A stretch of DNA of 64,000 nucleotides, taken from contig SUYQ01000001.1 in the NCBI GenBank assembly GCA_015060325.1, forward strand, positions 1-64,000. Reading direction: 5' to 3'. This DNA comes from Bacteroidales bacterium. GTDB lineage: Bacteria; Bacteroidota; Bacteroidia; Bacteroidales; UBA932. The position numbers and the translations under genes are program-made. The number at the start of each line of letters is the position of its first letter. Within the stretch, counting starts at the first letter, position 1. Of this stretch, positions 41,302-50,915 are shown piece by piece. The notes below the pieces were generated by a model, which saw only the letters and a list, made by a program, of their open reading frames with translations, searched no databases and was not told where the DNA came from.

Positions 41302-42111
41302 TCAGTCGAAGATCGTATTCAATACGTATGCCAATCTGTATCCGCCGATGAGAAGACGTTCCTCAAGCAATGGTGAGAAGTCATACACGAACTGGTATGA
41401 AAGATTCGGGTTGTCTTCTCCAAGGCGCTCTACGTAGTCATAGATCTCCGCAGCACCTTCTACGGTCTCGGTGAACCATTCTTCGAATGTGCCTCTCATC
41501 ACGCTCTTCTTGAATTTAGGAGTCGTGCGGTCCAGGTGGTTGACCCATTCGCTGTAGCTCCATTTACGTGCCGAGTCGATCATCTTGCTGTCCCATACCG
41601 AGTGGAGATTGGTGTTCTGGCCGAACCATCTCACTTTCATTCTGTTACCGCCCAAGTCAGAAAGCCTGCCGGCATGCATCGGACAGTGCAGGTCACCTAC
41701 CATATGGACCACCATTTTCACATAGTCGACCCTCATGCTGTCGGTGAGGTTGTCGTAGTTCTCAGTCAGCTCCTTGGTCAGGAATTCAAGGCCGCTCACG
41801 ACATCGCCGTTCTCGTTCTTCTTCATGGTCTGATATGTCAATCCCTTGTCCACATTGGCATAGTGCCATGTCTTGGTCTTGTTGTAACCATTCTCCCAAT
41901 ATGGTGAGTTCTGGATATTGTCCATCCAAGAAGAATAATAGACGATCGATTTTCCGTCAAGAAGTTCATTCAGAGCCTTGCGTGCCTTCTTTGTGAGGTG
42001 CTGTTCTGCGATGGCTGCTACCACATCGTGGCCTTTCGGTCCCCATGCAAATGCAGAAACGCTGCTGAACAGCAGGGTAGAGCATAGAAATGCTGTAAAG
42101 ATTCTTTTCAT
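41302..42111 (-). CDS. S1/P1-type secreted nuclease
   Basis: A 269-residue exported zinc nuclease. The signal peptide ends SAFA and the mature protein starts with WGPKGHDVVAAIAEQHL, where the N-terminal Trp and a following His are zinc ligands in this family. Further ligands are in WHYAN, VVHMVGDLHCPMHAG and LHSVWD. These enzymes cleave single-stranded nucleic acids and some remove 3'-phosphates. It stands alone with a -7 element at 42143-42150. It probably scavenges nucleic acids in the periplasm. Confidence 0.9.
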   Translation of the reverse strand: MKRIFTAFLCSTLLFSSVSAFAWGPKGHDVVAAIAEQHLTKKARKALNELLDGKSIVYYSSWMDNIQNSPYWENGYNKTKTWHYANVDKGLTYQTMKKNENGDVVSGLEFLTKELTENYDNLTDSMRVDYVKMVVHMVGDLHCPMHAGRLSDLGGNRMKVRWFGQNTNLHSVWDSKMIDSARKWSYSEWVNHLDRTTPKFKKSVMRGTFEEWFTETVEGAAEIYDYVERLGEDNPNLSYQFVYDFSPLLEERLLIGGYRLAYVLNTIFD

Positions 42112-42142
42112 ATCTGTTGTGATTTTATAGTCGCGTATCCTG

Positions 42143-42150
42143 CAAAGTTA
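42143..42150 (-). promoter_or_regulatory. -7 element TAACTTTG of the S1/P1 nuclease gene
   Basis: An exact TAnnTTTG match on the minus strand, 31 bases before the start codon at 42111. Confidence 0.6.
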
Positions 42151-42214
42151 AGAAACACTTTTGAATTTCAAGCCTCTTATTCATCAGCTCGCGTCTTATA
42201 AATTGTAAGCACAG

Positions 42215-42244
42215 TTGCAGTTACAGAAAAAATGATTATCTTTG
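42215..42244 (+). promoter_or_regulatory. promoter of the small winged-helix gene
   Basis: TTG (42215-42217), 19-base spacer, TATCTTTG (42237-42244), a good consensus. The transcript leader before the ATG at 42329 is about 80 bases and contains a tRNA-like fragment at 42284-42305. Confidence 0.68.
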
Positions 42245-42283
42245 CAGCGCTTGAGTTAAAGCAAGTTAGATTAGTGTTATACC

Positions 42284-42305
42284 GGAGGACGTGCCGGAGT
42301 GGTTA
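42284..42305 (+). other. tRNA-Ser-like 5' fragment in a leader
   Basis: The 22 bases GGAGGAC, GT, GCCGGAGTGGTTA read like the first acceptor strand and D arm of a Bacteroidetes class II tRNA (serine type). Nothing matching the rest of a tRNA follows. The fragment lies inside the leader of the winged-helix gene, 40 bases after a strong promoter. Resemblance is from memory of tRNA-Ser sequences and could be chance. Confidence 0.4.
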
Positions 42306-42328
42306 CAATTTTAAAAAGATTAATTATT

Positions 42329-42544
42329 ATGGAAATCAACAACATCGGAAACAACGCAGGCCTTATATGGAATGCGCTTAACGCAAATGGTAAGATGACT
42401 GAGACCAAGCTCAAGAAGGAGACAGGTCTTGCAAGTGCAGAGTTCTACGCAGCTCTCGGATGGCTCGCTCGTGAGGCTAAGGTAGCAGTTGTAGTGGAGA
42501 CTCGTTGCGGTAAGGATTGCGAGTACTATACTCTCAACGCGTAA
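42329..42544 (+). CDS. small winged-helix protein (PF10771 type)
   Basis: A 71-residue protein from the ATG at 42329, which opens MEINNIGNNAGLIWNALNAN. It matches the small winged-helix family (wHTH_6, formerly DUF2582): helix-turn-helix GKMTETKLKKETGLASAEFYAALGWLAREAKV, then a wing. Codon usage is strongly biased to common codons, so it is likely abundant. It may be a nucleoid-associated or DNA-binding protein; the family has no assigned function. It is flanked by its own promoter and terminator. Confidence 0.8.
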   Translation: MEINNIGNNAGLIWNALNANGKMTETKLKKETGLASAEFYAALGWLAREAKVAVVVETRCGKDCEYYTLNA

Positions 42545-42564
42545 TCTGCAACTCATAAAGACAG

Positions 42565-42597
42565 ATCAGGACGACCGGTTGGCCGTCCTGATTTTTT
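42565..42597 (+). terminator. intrinsic terminator after the winged-helix gene
   Basis: ATCAGGACG and CGTCCTGAT pair around ACCGGTTGGC, followed by seven T residues. Confidence 0.87.
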
Positions 42598-42737
42598 TGT
42601 ACTTACTTATTCCAACCGACTTTTTACCTTGATCCCATGTAACCGGCACTGACTGTAGAATAACTCAAAAACAATCAGTTGATGTCCATTTAGCACGATA
42701 GTTGGATTTTCCGGTTTCGGATTAAATTATCAGTGTT

Positions 42738-43325
42738 ATGAAACGTCATTTTGAAAACCTTATCAGTAGAGCGAGCCGTGTCGTCAGACACTGGTGGCTT
42801 ATGGCTATTGCCGGAGTACTGTGCATATTGGCCGGTATTGCCGTCTTTGTGTTCCCTTTGCAGAGTTATGTCTTTTTAAGCATCATGTTCGGGATACTCA
42901 TCCTGTTTGTCGGTGCTTCCCAGCTGATCATTGCCTCTACCAGTTCTAATTACCTTGCCATGAAAGGGTATATCCTTGCTGGCGGAGTAATGGACCTTAT
43001 TCTTGGAATCTTCCTGTGCATCTATCCGAATGTTACCCTTATTCTGTTGCCGGTGATGCTGGGAATATGGATGATGTATCATAGTTTCATGATCATCGCT
43101 TTCGGAGGAGATATGGAGAATTTCAGGCTGAGAGGAAGCAAGATGACCATCTTCGGTGGAGTACTTCTGCTTATTCTTTCAATTCTTGTGCTCATCAATC
43201 CTTTCGGAGCAGGAGTTGCGACGGTGATTGTGCTTGCAGGTGTGGGGCTTATCGTCTTCGGATGTCTCTTCTGCATGATTGCAAGCAAGCTGAGGCATAT
43301 CCATGAAGAATTTGAAATTTCATAA
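42738..43325 (+). CDS. HdeD/DUF308-family membrane protein
   Basis: A 195-residue integral membrane protein with six predicted helices: paired hydrophobic segments such as LMAIAGVLCILAGIAVFVF and YVFLSIMFGILILFVGASQL recur. This is the DUF308 / HdeD pattern. HdeD contributes to acid resistance in Escherichia coli; in Bacteroidales the role is not established. It is monocistronic, and convergent with the GH67 gene across a strong terminator. Confidence 0.82.
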   Translation: MKRHFENLISRASRVVRHWWLMAIAGVLCILAGIAVFVFPLQSYVFLSIMFGILILFVGASQLIIASTSSNYLAMKGYILAGGVMDLILGIFLCIYPNVTLILLPVMLGIWMMYHSFMIIAFGGDMENFRLRGSKMTIFGGVLLLILSILVLINPFGAGVATVIVLAGVGLIVFGCLFCMIASKLRHIHEEFEIS

Positions 43326-43327
43326 AA

Positions 43328-43363
43328 GACAATCAGCAGGCTCGAACGGGCCTGCTGATTGTC
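43328..43363. terminator. bidirectional terminator between hdeD-like and GH67 genes
   Basis: A perfect 13-bp stem (GACAATCAGCAGG / CCTGCTGATTGTC) separates the two convergent stop codons. Confidence 0.85.
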
Positions 43364-43364
43364 T

Positions 43365-45317
43365 TTAGTTATGATGCTTCATGTTGATCTTGATCTTCTT
43401 CAGTTCTTCAAGAGGCCTTTCCGGCTGTTCCACATAGTCCGGAACCGGCATCCCGGAGAACTCTCCGAAGTACTGGACGCATGCATCTCTCCACCAGCGG
43501 GCGTCGCTTTCCTGGATGGCAAGCTTTGCCTTGACAGCTTCCCAGCGCGCCTTGTCGACGTAAGGCTTCATGGCTTCCCAGACGGCCTGATACTCCCTTA
43601 CCTTCCTGATTCCCCTGTCATATCTTACGCACATCTCATCCCAGAAAGTCCTTCCGGTAGACATCTTGTGGTCCCAAGGAATATGGTGGAACCAAAGAAG
43701 TAGCTCCTCAGGACATGTTTCAAGATTGTCATACATGGAAGCGAGAGGTTCGTGGTACTGGTCGACGTTTCCGCTGCCTGAGCGCGTCCTGTCAAATCCT
43801 ATTCCGTCAGGACCGGCCTGATGGTAGTATTTAGGAAGCCAGTCTAGTCTTGCTCCTTGAGGTTCGTACCATGGCTCCGGGCCGTAATGGTGCTCACCTG
43901 CAAAGATATGATGCAGTCCGAGAGGCATCATATAATCTACAGCGGTTTCCCTTGATGTCATCATCATGTCGAGAACAGGTTCCACGAATTCCGGCTCGGA
44001 AGTGAAGGTCTGCTGGAGCCACTCCCTTGCGATCGCTTCAGACGTCAGGTCTGCATCCCATGCGAGTCTACCGAAAGCATACCATGACGACTGTGCAAAG
44101 TCATGTCCGCACCAGTTCTCGTCACGGCCGATATTTGCTACTCCTGCGATGGCTGTGGTGCTGTATGCCTCAGGATAGATCTTTCCTGAAGTGACATCGG
44201 CAACAGTGCAGCCGGGACCTTCGCAATATGTGTCGCTGTCAAGGCACTCTTCAAACTGAGTAGAAAGAAATACAAGGTGGTTGGATCCTCCCATATATTC
44301 CTGGGTGATCTGGAACTCGACCATCATGGCAGTCTCGGACATTGCTCCGAAAAGCGGGCTGAAAGGCTCTCTAGGCTGGAAATCCACAGGGCCGTTCTTG
44401 ATCTGCACGAGCACATTGTCACGGAACTTGCCGTCGAGGGGCACAAATTCATCATATGCCTGATTTGCCCTGTCCGGACTGTTCGGAGCGTAGACAAAGG
44501 CTCTCCACATCACGATTCCGTCATATGGCGCCAGTGCATCTGCAAGCATGTTCGCTCCGTCTGCATGCGTGCGTCCGAAGTCCTGCGGCCCTGGCAGACC
44601 TTCCGAATTGGCCTTGACAAGAAAACCTCCGAAGTCGGGAATCAGACTGTAGATTTCTTCAGCCTTTGCTGCCCACCACTGCTGCACCTTAGGGTCTAGA
44701 GGGTCTGAAGTCTCAAGCCCGCCCAATGCTGCCGGTGAGGAGAAATTCACAGAAAGATATACTCGCACCCCATAAGGTCTCATGATGTCAGCAATCTCTG
44801 CCACTCTTTCGAGATAGTCGTGGCGCAGCATTTCAGGTGTGGCGTTGACGTTATTAAGGACACTTCCGTTTATGCCGATAGAGGCATTCAACTGTGCGTA
44901 TTGCCTGATCCTTTCCTCAGGAACAGGCTCGCCCCAATGCCATATCGACCATCCTGCATAGCCTCGTTCAATGGTATTGTCCAGATTGTCCCAATGGTTG
45001 AGGATACGGCGCTCGAACGTAGGCTCTTCGCGTATGTCCAGGGTCCCGGCCGCCTTTCCTGTCCTTTCCATTCTTTGAAGAGCATATCTTCCGTACATTG
45101 CACCTGTTTCTGTCCTGGCCATGATTGTCCTGCCCTCCGGCAGGTCCTTTATTATGAATCCGTCCTTGTGCAGGTTCAAGGTGCTGTCTATCACTACTTT
45201 GGCCTGGACTTCCGGTGTCGGGCCATCCAGCCATAAAAGCGTTCCATCCTCTGCTGCAGGCTTTGTGCAGCTGAGGATGGAAAGTGAAATGATGCTGAGG
45301 AGGATTGTCTTATTCAT
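43365..45317 (-). CDS. GH67 alpha-glucuronidase lipoprotein
   Basis: A 650-residue lipoprotein (lipobox LSILSC, Cys17) that removes (4-O-methyl-)glucuronate from the non-reducing end of xylo-oligosaccharides. It has LNHWDNLDNTIERGYAG, with catalytic acid Glu239 in KANSEGLPGP and bases Asp312 in NGPVDFQPREPF and Glu340 in FQITQEYMGG. It is the last gene of the minus-strand xylan operon and overlaps the GH43 gene by 8 bp. The periplasmic position suits trimming of imported oligosaccharides. The released glucuronate would enter the pathway encoded by uxuA. Confidence 0.92.
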   Translation of the reverse strand: MNKTILLSIISLSILSCTKPAAEDGTLLWLDGPTPEVQAKVVIDSTLNLHKDGFIIKDLPEGRTIMARTETGAMYGRYALQRMERTGKAAGTLDIREEPTFERRILNHWDNLDNTIERGYAGWSIWHWGEPVPEERIRQYAQLNASIGINGSVLNNVNATPEMLRHDYLERVAEIADIMRPYGVRVYLSVNFSSPAALGGLETSDPLDPKVQQWWAAKAEEIYSLIPDFGGFLVKANSEGLPGPQDFGRTHADGANMLADALAPYDGIVMWRAFVYAPNSPDRANQAYDEFVPLDGKFRDNVLVQIKNGPVDFQPREPFSPLFGAMSETAMMVEFQITQEYMGGSNHLVFLSTQFEECLDSDTYCEGPGCTVADVTSGKIYPEAYSTTAIAGVANIGRDENWCGHDFAQSSWYAFGRLAWDADLTSEAIAREWLQQTFTSEPEFVEPVLDMMMTSRETAVDYMMPLGLHHIFAGEHHYGPEPWYEPQGARLDWLPKYYHQAGPDGIGFDRTRSGSGNVDQYHEPLASMYDNLETCPEELLLWFHHIPWDHKMSTGRTFWDEMCVRYDRGIRKVREYQAVWEAMKPYVDKARWEAVKAKLAIQESDARWWRDACVQYFGEFSGMPVPDYVEQPERPLEELKKIKINMKHHN

Positions 45318-46287
45318 CGAGTCCTTCTATTGTCTGGATGGTGCCGTCCTCATTATACTTGAGCTCACATACCTTGAGGCTGCGGAGCCATGTCTTTCCG
45401 CCTGAAGGGACGCTGTCGTGGTGGAAGAGCCACCATTTGCCGCCGAACTCCACGATAGAGTGATGTGTTGTCCAGCCTACGACCGGAGTAAGGATCACTC
45501 CCTTGTATGTGAATGGTCCGTATGGATTGTCTCCGATCGCATAGCAGAGGTAGTGGGTGTCGCCTGTAGAGTATGTGAAATAGTATTTTCCGTTGTATTT
45601 ATGCATCCACGATGCCTCGAAGAAGCGGTATGGATTGTCTGCTGTAAGAGGTTTGCCTTCCTCGTCTACGATCACTACAGGCTTAGGCTCTTCTGCGAAC
45701 TCGAGCATGTCTTCGCTGAGGCGTACAACGCGTGCAGGAATCGAAACTTCCTTTCCTTCAGGAAGATATGCGCTCTCAAGGGCTTTGTTGTCCTTGTATC
45801 GCTGCATCTGACCGCCCCAGAGACCTCCGAAGTACATATAGTACTTTCCGTCCTCCTCCAGGATTGCAGGGTCGATGCTGTAGCTGCCCTTGATAGGGTC
45901 TGGCTGAGGCACGAAAGGACCTGTAGGCGAGTCGCTTATGGCAACACCGATGCGGAAGATGTCGTTCTTGTCCTTCAGAGGGAAGTACATATAGTATTTT
46001 CCGTCCTTACGAGCTACCTCGCAGTCCCAGAGCTGGCGTCCAGCCCATGGAATGTCTGCAACTTCGAGGACCATTCCGTGGTCGACTACCTCGGAAGTCA
46101 TAGGGTCGTTGCCGTTGAGGCTGAACACATGGTAGTCCTTCATGTTGAAGTGGTCGCCGTTGTCGTTTTCAGCTATTCCTGACTCCCAGTCATGTGAAGG
46201 GTAGATGTATAGCTTTCCGTCCCATACGTGTACGGATGGGTCTGCCATATAGTCGGCAGGGACCAGATATCTTTTAGGTGTCTTCAT
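45310..46287 (-). CDS. cytoplasmic-type GH43 enzyme (xylosidase/arabinofuranosidase)
   Basis: A 325-residue single-domain beta-propeller without a signal peptide. Catalytic residues of GH43 are visible: Asp in MADPSVHVWDG, Asp in SIDPAILEEDG, Glu in RFFEASWMHKYNG. The size and DWESGIAEND segment fit the compact beta-xylosidase / arabinofuranosidase subgroup next to xylan transporters. It would hydrolyse xylo- or arabino-oligosaccharides. It is 7 bp from the upstream xylanase gene. Confidence 0.88.
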   Translation of the reverse strand: MKTPKRYLVPADYMADPSVHVWDGKLYIYPSHDWESGIAENDNGDHFNMKDYHVFSLNGNDPMTSEVVDHGMVLEVADIPWAGRQLWDCEVARKDGKYYMYFPLKDKNDIFRIGVAISDSPTGPFVPQPDPIKGSYSIDPAILEEDGKYYMYFGGLWGGQMQRYKDNKALESAYLPEGKEVSIPARVVRLSEDMLEFAEEPKPVVIVDEEGKPLTADNPYRFFEASWMHKYNGKYYFTYSTGDTHYLCYAIGDNPYGPFTYKGVILTPVVGWTTHHSIVEFGGKWWLFHHDSVPSGGKTWLRSLKVCELKYNEDGTIQTIEGLDE

Positions 46288-46294
46288 ATTGTGG

Positions 46295-47392
46295 TTATTT
46301 TAGATATTCGTTAAGGAATGCCTTTGGCTGGAGGTCGCGGTCAAAGAGGAGAGGGTAGTCGGTACGTCCTGGTATAGGCCATCCGTTCTTCCATGAATCC
46401 TGATCACTCACGCCCCATGCGGTGACTCTTGTGATCTTGTCTTCGTGCTTGAGGAAGAGATCCATGAAGCTCTTCATCCTCTCGTTCCATTTTGCAGCCA
46501 CCTCTTCTGGAAGACCGTCTGCATAAGGGTTGAGTGAAGCCCTGTATTCCTCTACATCAGCAACGTTTGCTCCCATGTTTACTGTAGGAAGTGCTGACAT
46601 GTCCCATTCCGTGATCATGACCTTCACTCCTGTGCCTGCGAATGCGAGGAGGCTTGTCTCAAACTCCTCGACGGTAGGGTAGTCCATACCCATGTGTCCC
46701 TGCATTCCGATGGCGTCTATGCGCAGACCTCTTTCCTGAAGCTGCTTGATGAGCTTTACGTAAGCATCACGACGTCCTGGTACGTTCATGCCGTAGTCAT
46801 TCAGATATAGTTCTGCATCCGGGTCGGCTGCATGTGCACACTCGAAAGCCCAAGGGATGAACTCCTCTCCGAGGATCTCATAGAACGGACTCTTTCTGTA
46901 TGATCCGTCCTCAATGATGGCTTCGTTGACTACATCATAACCATGTATGCGTCCTTTGTAGCGGGTCATGATTGTGGTGATGTGGTCTTTCATCCTCTGC
47001 TTGAGCACTTCAGCACTTACATAATTTCCGTTCTCGTCATATGGAAACCATGCTGAAAGCTGGGAGTGCCATATCAGGCAGTGTCCGATGATGAACATGT
47101 CGTTCTCTTCTCCGAACTCGACGAACTTGTCTGCAAGCTCGAAGTTCCATACGTCTTCCTGAGGATGGATCTCCATGCTCTTCATGCAGTTTTCCGCAAC
47201 GATGGAATTGAAGTGTTTCTTTATGACTTCCACGCCGGCAGTGTCCAGACCTCTGATCTCTGCCTCGTTGAGGGCAGTTCCGATGTAGAATTTGCCTCCA
47301 AATGCATCTTTCACGCCCTTTGGCTCATCTGCTTTTGATGAGCAGCTGATTGCAGCCAGAATTGCAGCTGCGCAGATAATAAAATTTTTCAT
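46295..47392 (-). CDS. GH10 endo-1,4-beta-xylanase lipoprotein
   Basis: A 365-residue lipoprotein (AAISC, Cys17). The GH10 acid/base Glu157 lies in YDVVNEAI and the nucleophile Glu262 in [17 protein letters not shown] and LYLNDYGMN are further signatures. There is no carbohydrate-binding module, so it is the smaller, probably periplasmic enzyme that finishes xylo-oligosaccharides, complementing the larger GH10 at 52933. It is 5 bp after the transporter gene in the operon. Confidence 0.93.
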   Translation of the reverse strand: MKNFIICAAAILAAISCSSKADEPKGVKDAFGGKFYIGTALNEAEIRGLDTAGVEVIKKHFNSIVAENCMKSMEIHPQEDVWNFELADKFVEFGEENDMFIIGHCLIWHSQLSAWFPYDENGNYVSAEVLKQRMKDHITTIMTRYKGRIHGYDVVNEAIIEDGSYRKSPFYEILGEEFIPWAFECAHAADPDAELYLNDYGMNVPGRRDAYVKLIKQLQERGLRIDAIGMQGHMGMDYPTVEEFETSLLAFAGTGVKVMITEWDMSALPTVNMGANVADVEEYRASLNPYADGLPEEVAAKWNERMKSFMDLFLKHEDKITRVTAWGVSDQDSWKNGWPIPGRTDYPLLFDRDLQPKAFLNEYLK

Positions 47393-47397
47393 AGTTA

Positions 47398-49122
47398 TTA
47401 GTTCTTAGCTCTTTCTTCTATTTCTTTGTTTATCTTGTCAATTACGTCATCCTCAAGTTCGTACTTCGAGATGATCCACATTGCCAGGAGCAGGAGGACT
47501 GCTGGAATCACGCATACAAGCCAGAGGATTCCTTGTTCTGCAAGCGCACTCTGTTCTGAGAGTTTGGCGTTGAAATCCACCATCGAAAGCACGATACCCG
47601 GAACGACTCCTCCAAGAGCCATTCCGGCCTTGAAGAATATGCCTGTGAGGGCATTGACGATGCCTGCGATACGTTTTCCGGAAGTATATTCGCCGTATGA
47701 TACGACTTCAGGGACAAGAGCCCACATATATCCGGTAGCCACGATGATTCCGGTGCTCTTCACGAACTGAGCTATGCACAGAAGCCAGAACTGCTTGAGC
47801 GAAGGTACGGAAACGAAGGTGTACATCATTGCCATACCTACCACAGCTGTTCCAAGGAACAGATAGAACATTCCTTTCTTTCCGATCTTACGTTTGATTG
47901 CAGGAACCAGAGGCATGAAGATGAATGCAGGAATTGTTCCCAACCACATGAATGCTGTGGTCATCACAGGTGTGGCATTGACATTATATGTCATGAAATA
48001 TGCATCTGCTGCGTTTCCTATGCTCATCATTGCAAATGCGGTGATAAAGAAGAATGCCAGTACTCTCAGAGGGCGGTTACGCAGAAATTCCATCCACAGA
48101 TCGCTTACCTTCACCTTTTCAGCTTCCTTGCTGTCCATTACTACACGCTCCTTGCATTGGGTGAACGAGAATATCAGAAGGGCAAGTCCTGCGATTGCAA
48201 AGATGCTCATTGTCACGAACCATGCATTGGCTGATTCCGGCTGGTCTGTGATCGCTGCACCGTTTTCTATCGAGTATGTCCTGATTCCCGGAGCTTTCTT
48301 CAGAGAATCCATGACAGCTTCCTTCTTAAGGCCCAGGTAGCTGTCTTTGTAGAATTCCGTACCTACCGTGAGGATGCTTTCCGTCGAGTCCGGAACATTT
48401 ACTTTAAGCTTGCCGGCATCTGACAGGTCAGCAGGTGTGGCTGTGATGACCTTGCTGTCTGCATCAAAGCACAATGCCGTCAGTTCGATCACTCCGTCAT
48501 CTGACTTTTGCTGTCCTGTGCTTGTATAAGGCACTTCGGCAATTACATGGCCGCTGTGGTCAGGATCTGCCTCCACATATACCTTTGGTGCAAACAATGC
48601 AATTACAAGCGGCAGGGACTTGACTACAAGAGCTCCGAGGTTGGCCATGAACATTCGGGTAGATGTCAGGACAGTGATCTCTTCGGTGTCACGTGTCAGT
48701 GATGAGTTGAGTGCTCCGTAAGGTACGTTGACCAAAGTGTAGCACATACTCATACCTACGTAAGTGATGTATGCATAGATGAGCGATCCGCTGAAACCGT
48801 TCCAGAAACATAAGATTGCCAATCCGACGAGAGGAATACCTCCAATGATCAGCCAGGAACGATATTTACCCCATCTTGGATTGCTCTTGTCGACGAATGC
48901 TCCGACAAGGGGATCCCACAGCACATCGACCAGTCTTACAATGAGGAACATCAGTGCTGCTGCTCCAGGACTGAGACCGTATACATTGGTGTAAAAGAAC
49001 AGCAGCCAGATACTGACTGTCTGGTAGATAAGGTTCTGGGCCATATCTCCAGCACCGAATCCGATTCTCTGGAGCCATGACAGCTTGTAGAATCCTTTAG
49101 CTTCATTAGTGTTTAGTGTCAT
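47398..49122 (-). CDS. GPH-family (MFS) sugar:cation symporter with an inserted domain
   Basis: A 574-residue inner-membrane carrier of the glycoside-pentoside-hexuronide family: [31 protein letters not shown] and [10 protein letters not shown], then later hydrophobic helices. Typical family length is 450-480. The excess comes from an insertion of about 115 residues between about 180 and 298, which looks soluble (acidic, beta-rich) and lies between membrane halves. It sits between the acetylesterase gene and the GH10 gene in the xylan operon. It is the likely importer for xylo-oligosaccharides or aldouronates. Confidence 0.87.
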   Translation of the reverse strand: MTLNTNEAKGFYKLSWLQRIGFGAGDMAQNLIYQTVSIWLLFFYTNVYGLSPGAAALMFLIVRLVDVLWDPLVGAFVDKSNPRWGKYRSWLIIGGIPLVGLAILCFWNGFSGSLIYAYITYVGMSMCYTLVNVPYGALNSSLTRDTEEITVLTSTRMFMANLGALVVKSLPLVIALFAPKVYVEADPDHSGHVIAEVPYTSTGQQKSDDGVIELTALCFDADSKVITATPADLSDAGKLKVNVPDSTESILTVGTEFYKDSYLGLKKEAVMDSLKKAPGIRTYSIENGAAITDQPESANAWFVTMSIFAIAGLALLIFSFTQCKERVVMDSKEAEKVKVSDLWMEFLRNRPLRVLAFFFITAFAMMSIGNAADAYFMTYNVNATPVMTTAFMWLGTIPAFIFMPLVPAIKRKIGKKGMFYLFLGTAVVGMAMMYTFVSVPSLKQFWLLCIAQFVKSTGIIVATGYMWALVPEVVSYGEYTSGKRIAGIVNALTGIFFKAGMALGGVVPGIVLSMVDFNAKLSEQSALAEQGILWLVCVIPAVLLLLAMWIISKYELEDDVIDKINKEIEERAKN

Positions 49123-49134
49123 TGTTATTGGTTT

Positions 49135-50745
49135 TTAGTTTCTTTTATTCTTCTTCAGCACTTCTTCCGCCACCCTTCTGCCGAGTGTCTTCTTGTCCAG
49201 AGGATGTATGTCATTCCATTCGCCAAGGTCCTTGTTCGGGATCAGTATGGCATCCGTGCTCCTTTCAGCAGCCTTCTTCTGCTCCGCTCTCATCTCTTCC
49301 CATGCCCGTCTTCCCTGAATGTCGTCTTCATGAAGGAAATCCGCAAGCTCGACAATGTAGAATGGAAGGTCCGGGTCATCGAATGTCCTTCTCCAGTCGT
49401 CTATCATTCCGCAAAGCAGGTCTGCATATTCGTTGCGCCTTTCAACATTGGATTCGCCCTGATACCATATGGCTCCGCTGAAGCTGAGATTCTTGAGAGG
49501 ATGTATCATCGCGTTGTACAGGCATACAGGCTTGTAGCAGAAGAACATCATGGACGGAGCAGGCGGCATAGGTGCTCCCTGTCTGTATTTCCATGTCCCT
49601 TCCAAAGATATCTCTTTATTCCCACATATCAGCTTGTATGGCTTCTCCGGTACGAATGACGGCTGCCCTCCGTTGCTTATGACTCTGACTGTGATATTGT
49701 TCTTTCCGGCCTTTAACACTCCTGCCGGAATGTTATATTTTCTAGGAGGATACTGGTAGGTCGTGTTGCCGACAAGATGACCGTTTACATATACCGAGTC
49801 TGCGTCCACTATGCAGCCCATCCGTATGATGGCTTCCTTTCCCTCCCATTCCGCCGGAACCTCGACTTCCTTTCTGAACCAATGCGAGCCTCCGACAGGG
49901 TTCAGACCGTCATTGCCCCAATTCTTTGAGAATAATCCCACCTCCGTCCAATCGCTGTCGTCCAACAGTGGGGAATACCATCTGATCGAGCCTGAAAGTC
50001 CCGGATCTCCGTTGTCAAGAGTTGTGTTCCATCTGTGAAATGCCTGCCCTTCCAGCTTCTTTATCATTTCACGATAGGCCTCGTCTTCGTAAATGCGTTT
50101 TTCGTTAAGGTGCTTCGGGAATGGCTTGAGAGCCTCTTCGCTCATCCATGCCTCGACCGGAGTGCCGCCCCAGCTGGCATTGACAAGTCCGACAGGAACG
50201 CCTGTGTGGCTGTATATCTCCTTTGCAAAGAAATAGGCCAGGGCAGAGAATTCCATTACATTATTCTGTGTGCATAGCTTCCATGAAGCAGCCGGAGTGT
50301 CATCCTGAGGATTGTTGAAATCGAAGACTTTAGGTACTATGTAATGCCTGATGGCATTGTTTTCATAACTGGCAATTTCATCAGCAAACATGTCGGTGAC
50401 ACGTCTTACGGGAAGTTCCATATTTGACTGGCCTGAGCAAAGAAAGACGTCTCCGACGAGGATGTCGTTGATCTGGACGTCGCCAACGGTCATTGTATAT
50501 GGACCACCTGCCTCTGCTGCCGGCAGTGTGATCTCCCATCTTCCGTTTTCATCTGCTGCGACCTGATGACTTGCGCCCTGCCAGCATAAACTGAAACTCT
50601 CATGGCTGTCAGCCCAGCCCCATATGCATATAGGTTTATTTCGCTGAATCACCATTCCGTCGCACAGAACTGACGGCAGACGGACAGCCCCTGCTGCCTG
50701 AATGCATAGAAGTGCCAGCAATGATATGATTGCAAATTTTTTCAT
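49135..50745 (-). CDS. SGNH-type carbohydrate acetylesterase (CE20-like)
   Basis: A 536-residue exported enzyme with a signal peptide (ending AAGAV). The first SGNH motif is FLCSGQSNMELPVRR with the catalytic Ser, then a jelly-roll domain (about 240-380) splits the hydrolase, and the fold returns with WYQGESN and catalytic His in NDIHPLDKK. This insertion layout is that of sialate O-acetylesterase-like enzymes, of which CE20 xylan acetylesterases are an example. It would remove acetyl groups from xylan ahead of the xylanases. It is the first gene of the minus-strand operon. Confidence 0.85.
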   Translation of the reverse strand: MKKFAIISLLALLCIQAAGAVRLPSVLCDGMVIQRNKPICIWGWADSHESFSLCWQGASHQVAADENGRWEITLPAAEAGGPYTMTVGDVQINDILVGDVFLCSGQSNMELPVRRVTDMFADEIASYENNAIRHYIVPKVFDFNNPQDDTPAASWKLCTQNNVMEFSALAYFFAKEIYSHTGVPVGLVNASWGGTPVEAWMSEEALKPFPKHLNEKRIYEDEAYREMIKKLEGQAFHRWNTTLDNGDPGLSGSIRWYSPLLDDSDWTEVGLFSKNWGNDGLNPVGGSHWFRKEVEVPAEWEGKEAIIRMGCIVDADSVYVNGHLVGNTTYQYPPRKYNIPAGVLKAGKNNITVRVISNGGQPSFVPEKPYKLICGNKEISLEGTWKYRQGAPMPPAPSMMFFCYKPVCLYNAMIHPLKNLSFSGAIWYQGESNVERRNEYADLLCGMIDDWRRTFDDPDLPFYIVELADFLHEDDIQGRRAWEEMRAEQKKAAERSTDAILIPNKDLGEWNDIHPLDKKTLGRRVAEEVLKKNKRN

Positions 50746-50749
50746 ACTA

Positions 50750-50757
50750 CAAAGTTA
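50750..50757 (-). promoter_or_regulatory. possible -7 element TAACTTTG of the acetylesterase operon
   Basis: An exact TAnnTTTG match on the minus strand, but only 4 bases before the start codon at 50745. If used, the message would be leaderless or nearly so, so this may be chance. Confidence 0.35.
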
Positions 50758-50777
50758 TAAATTATTATGTTTCTTCC

Positions 50778-50789
50778 TAATCGGGTTAT
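50778..50789. promoter_or_regulatory. xylan-locus 12-bp motif, copy 1
   Basis: TAATCGGGTTAT here is the exact reverse complement of ATAACCCGATTA at 56305-56316. It lies in the divergent region between the acetylesterase operon and transketolase. A weaker relative, TAATTGGTTAT, is at 50848-50858. Confidence 0.55.
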
Positions 50790-50915
50790 GTTTCATGTTT
50801 TATGGCATTTTGTTACATTAACTTTTCTGACTGTTCTTCGTGTTGTTTAATTGGTTATATTAGCGGAGAAATTATTATATTCGCAAGATTTTAGAAATTG
50901 ATAACACTCTATATT

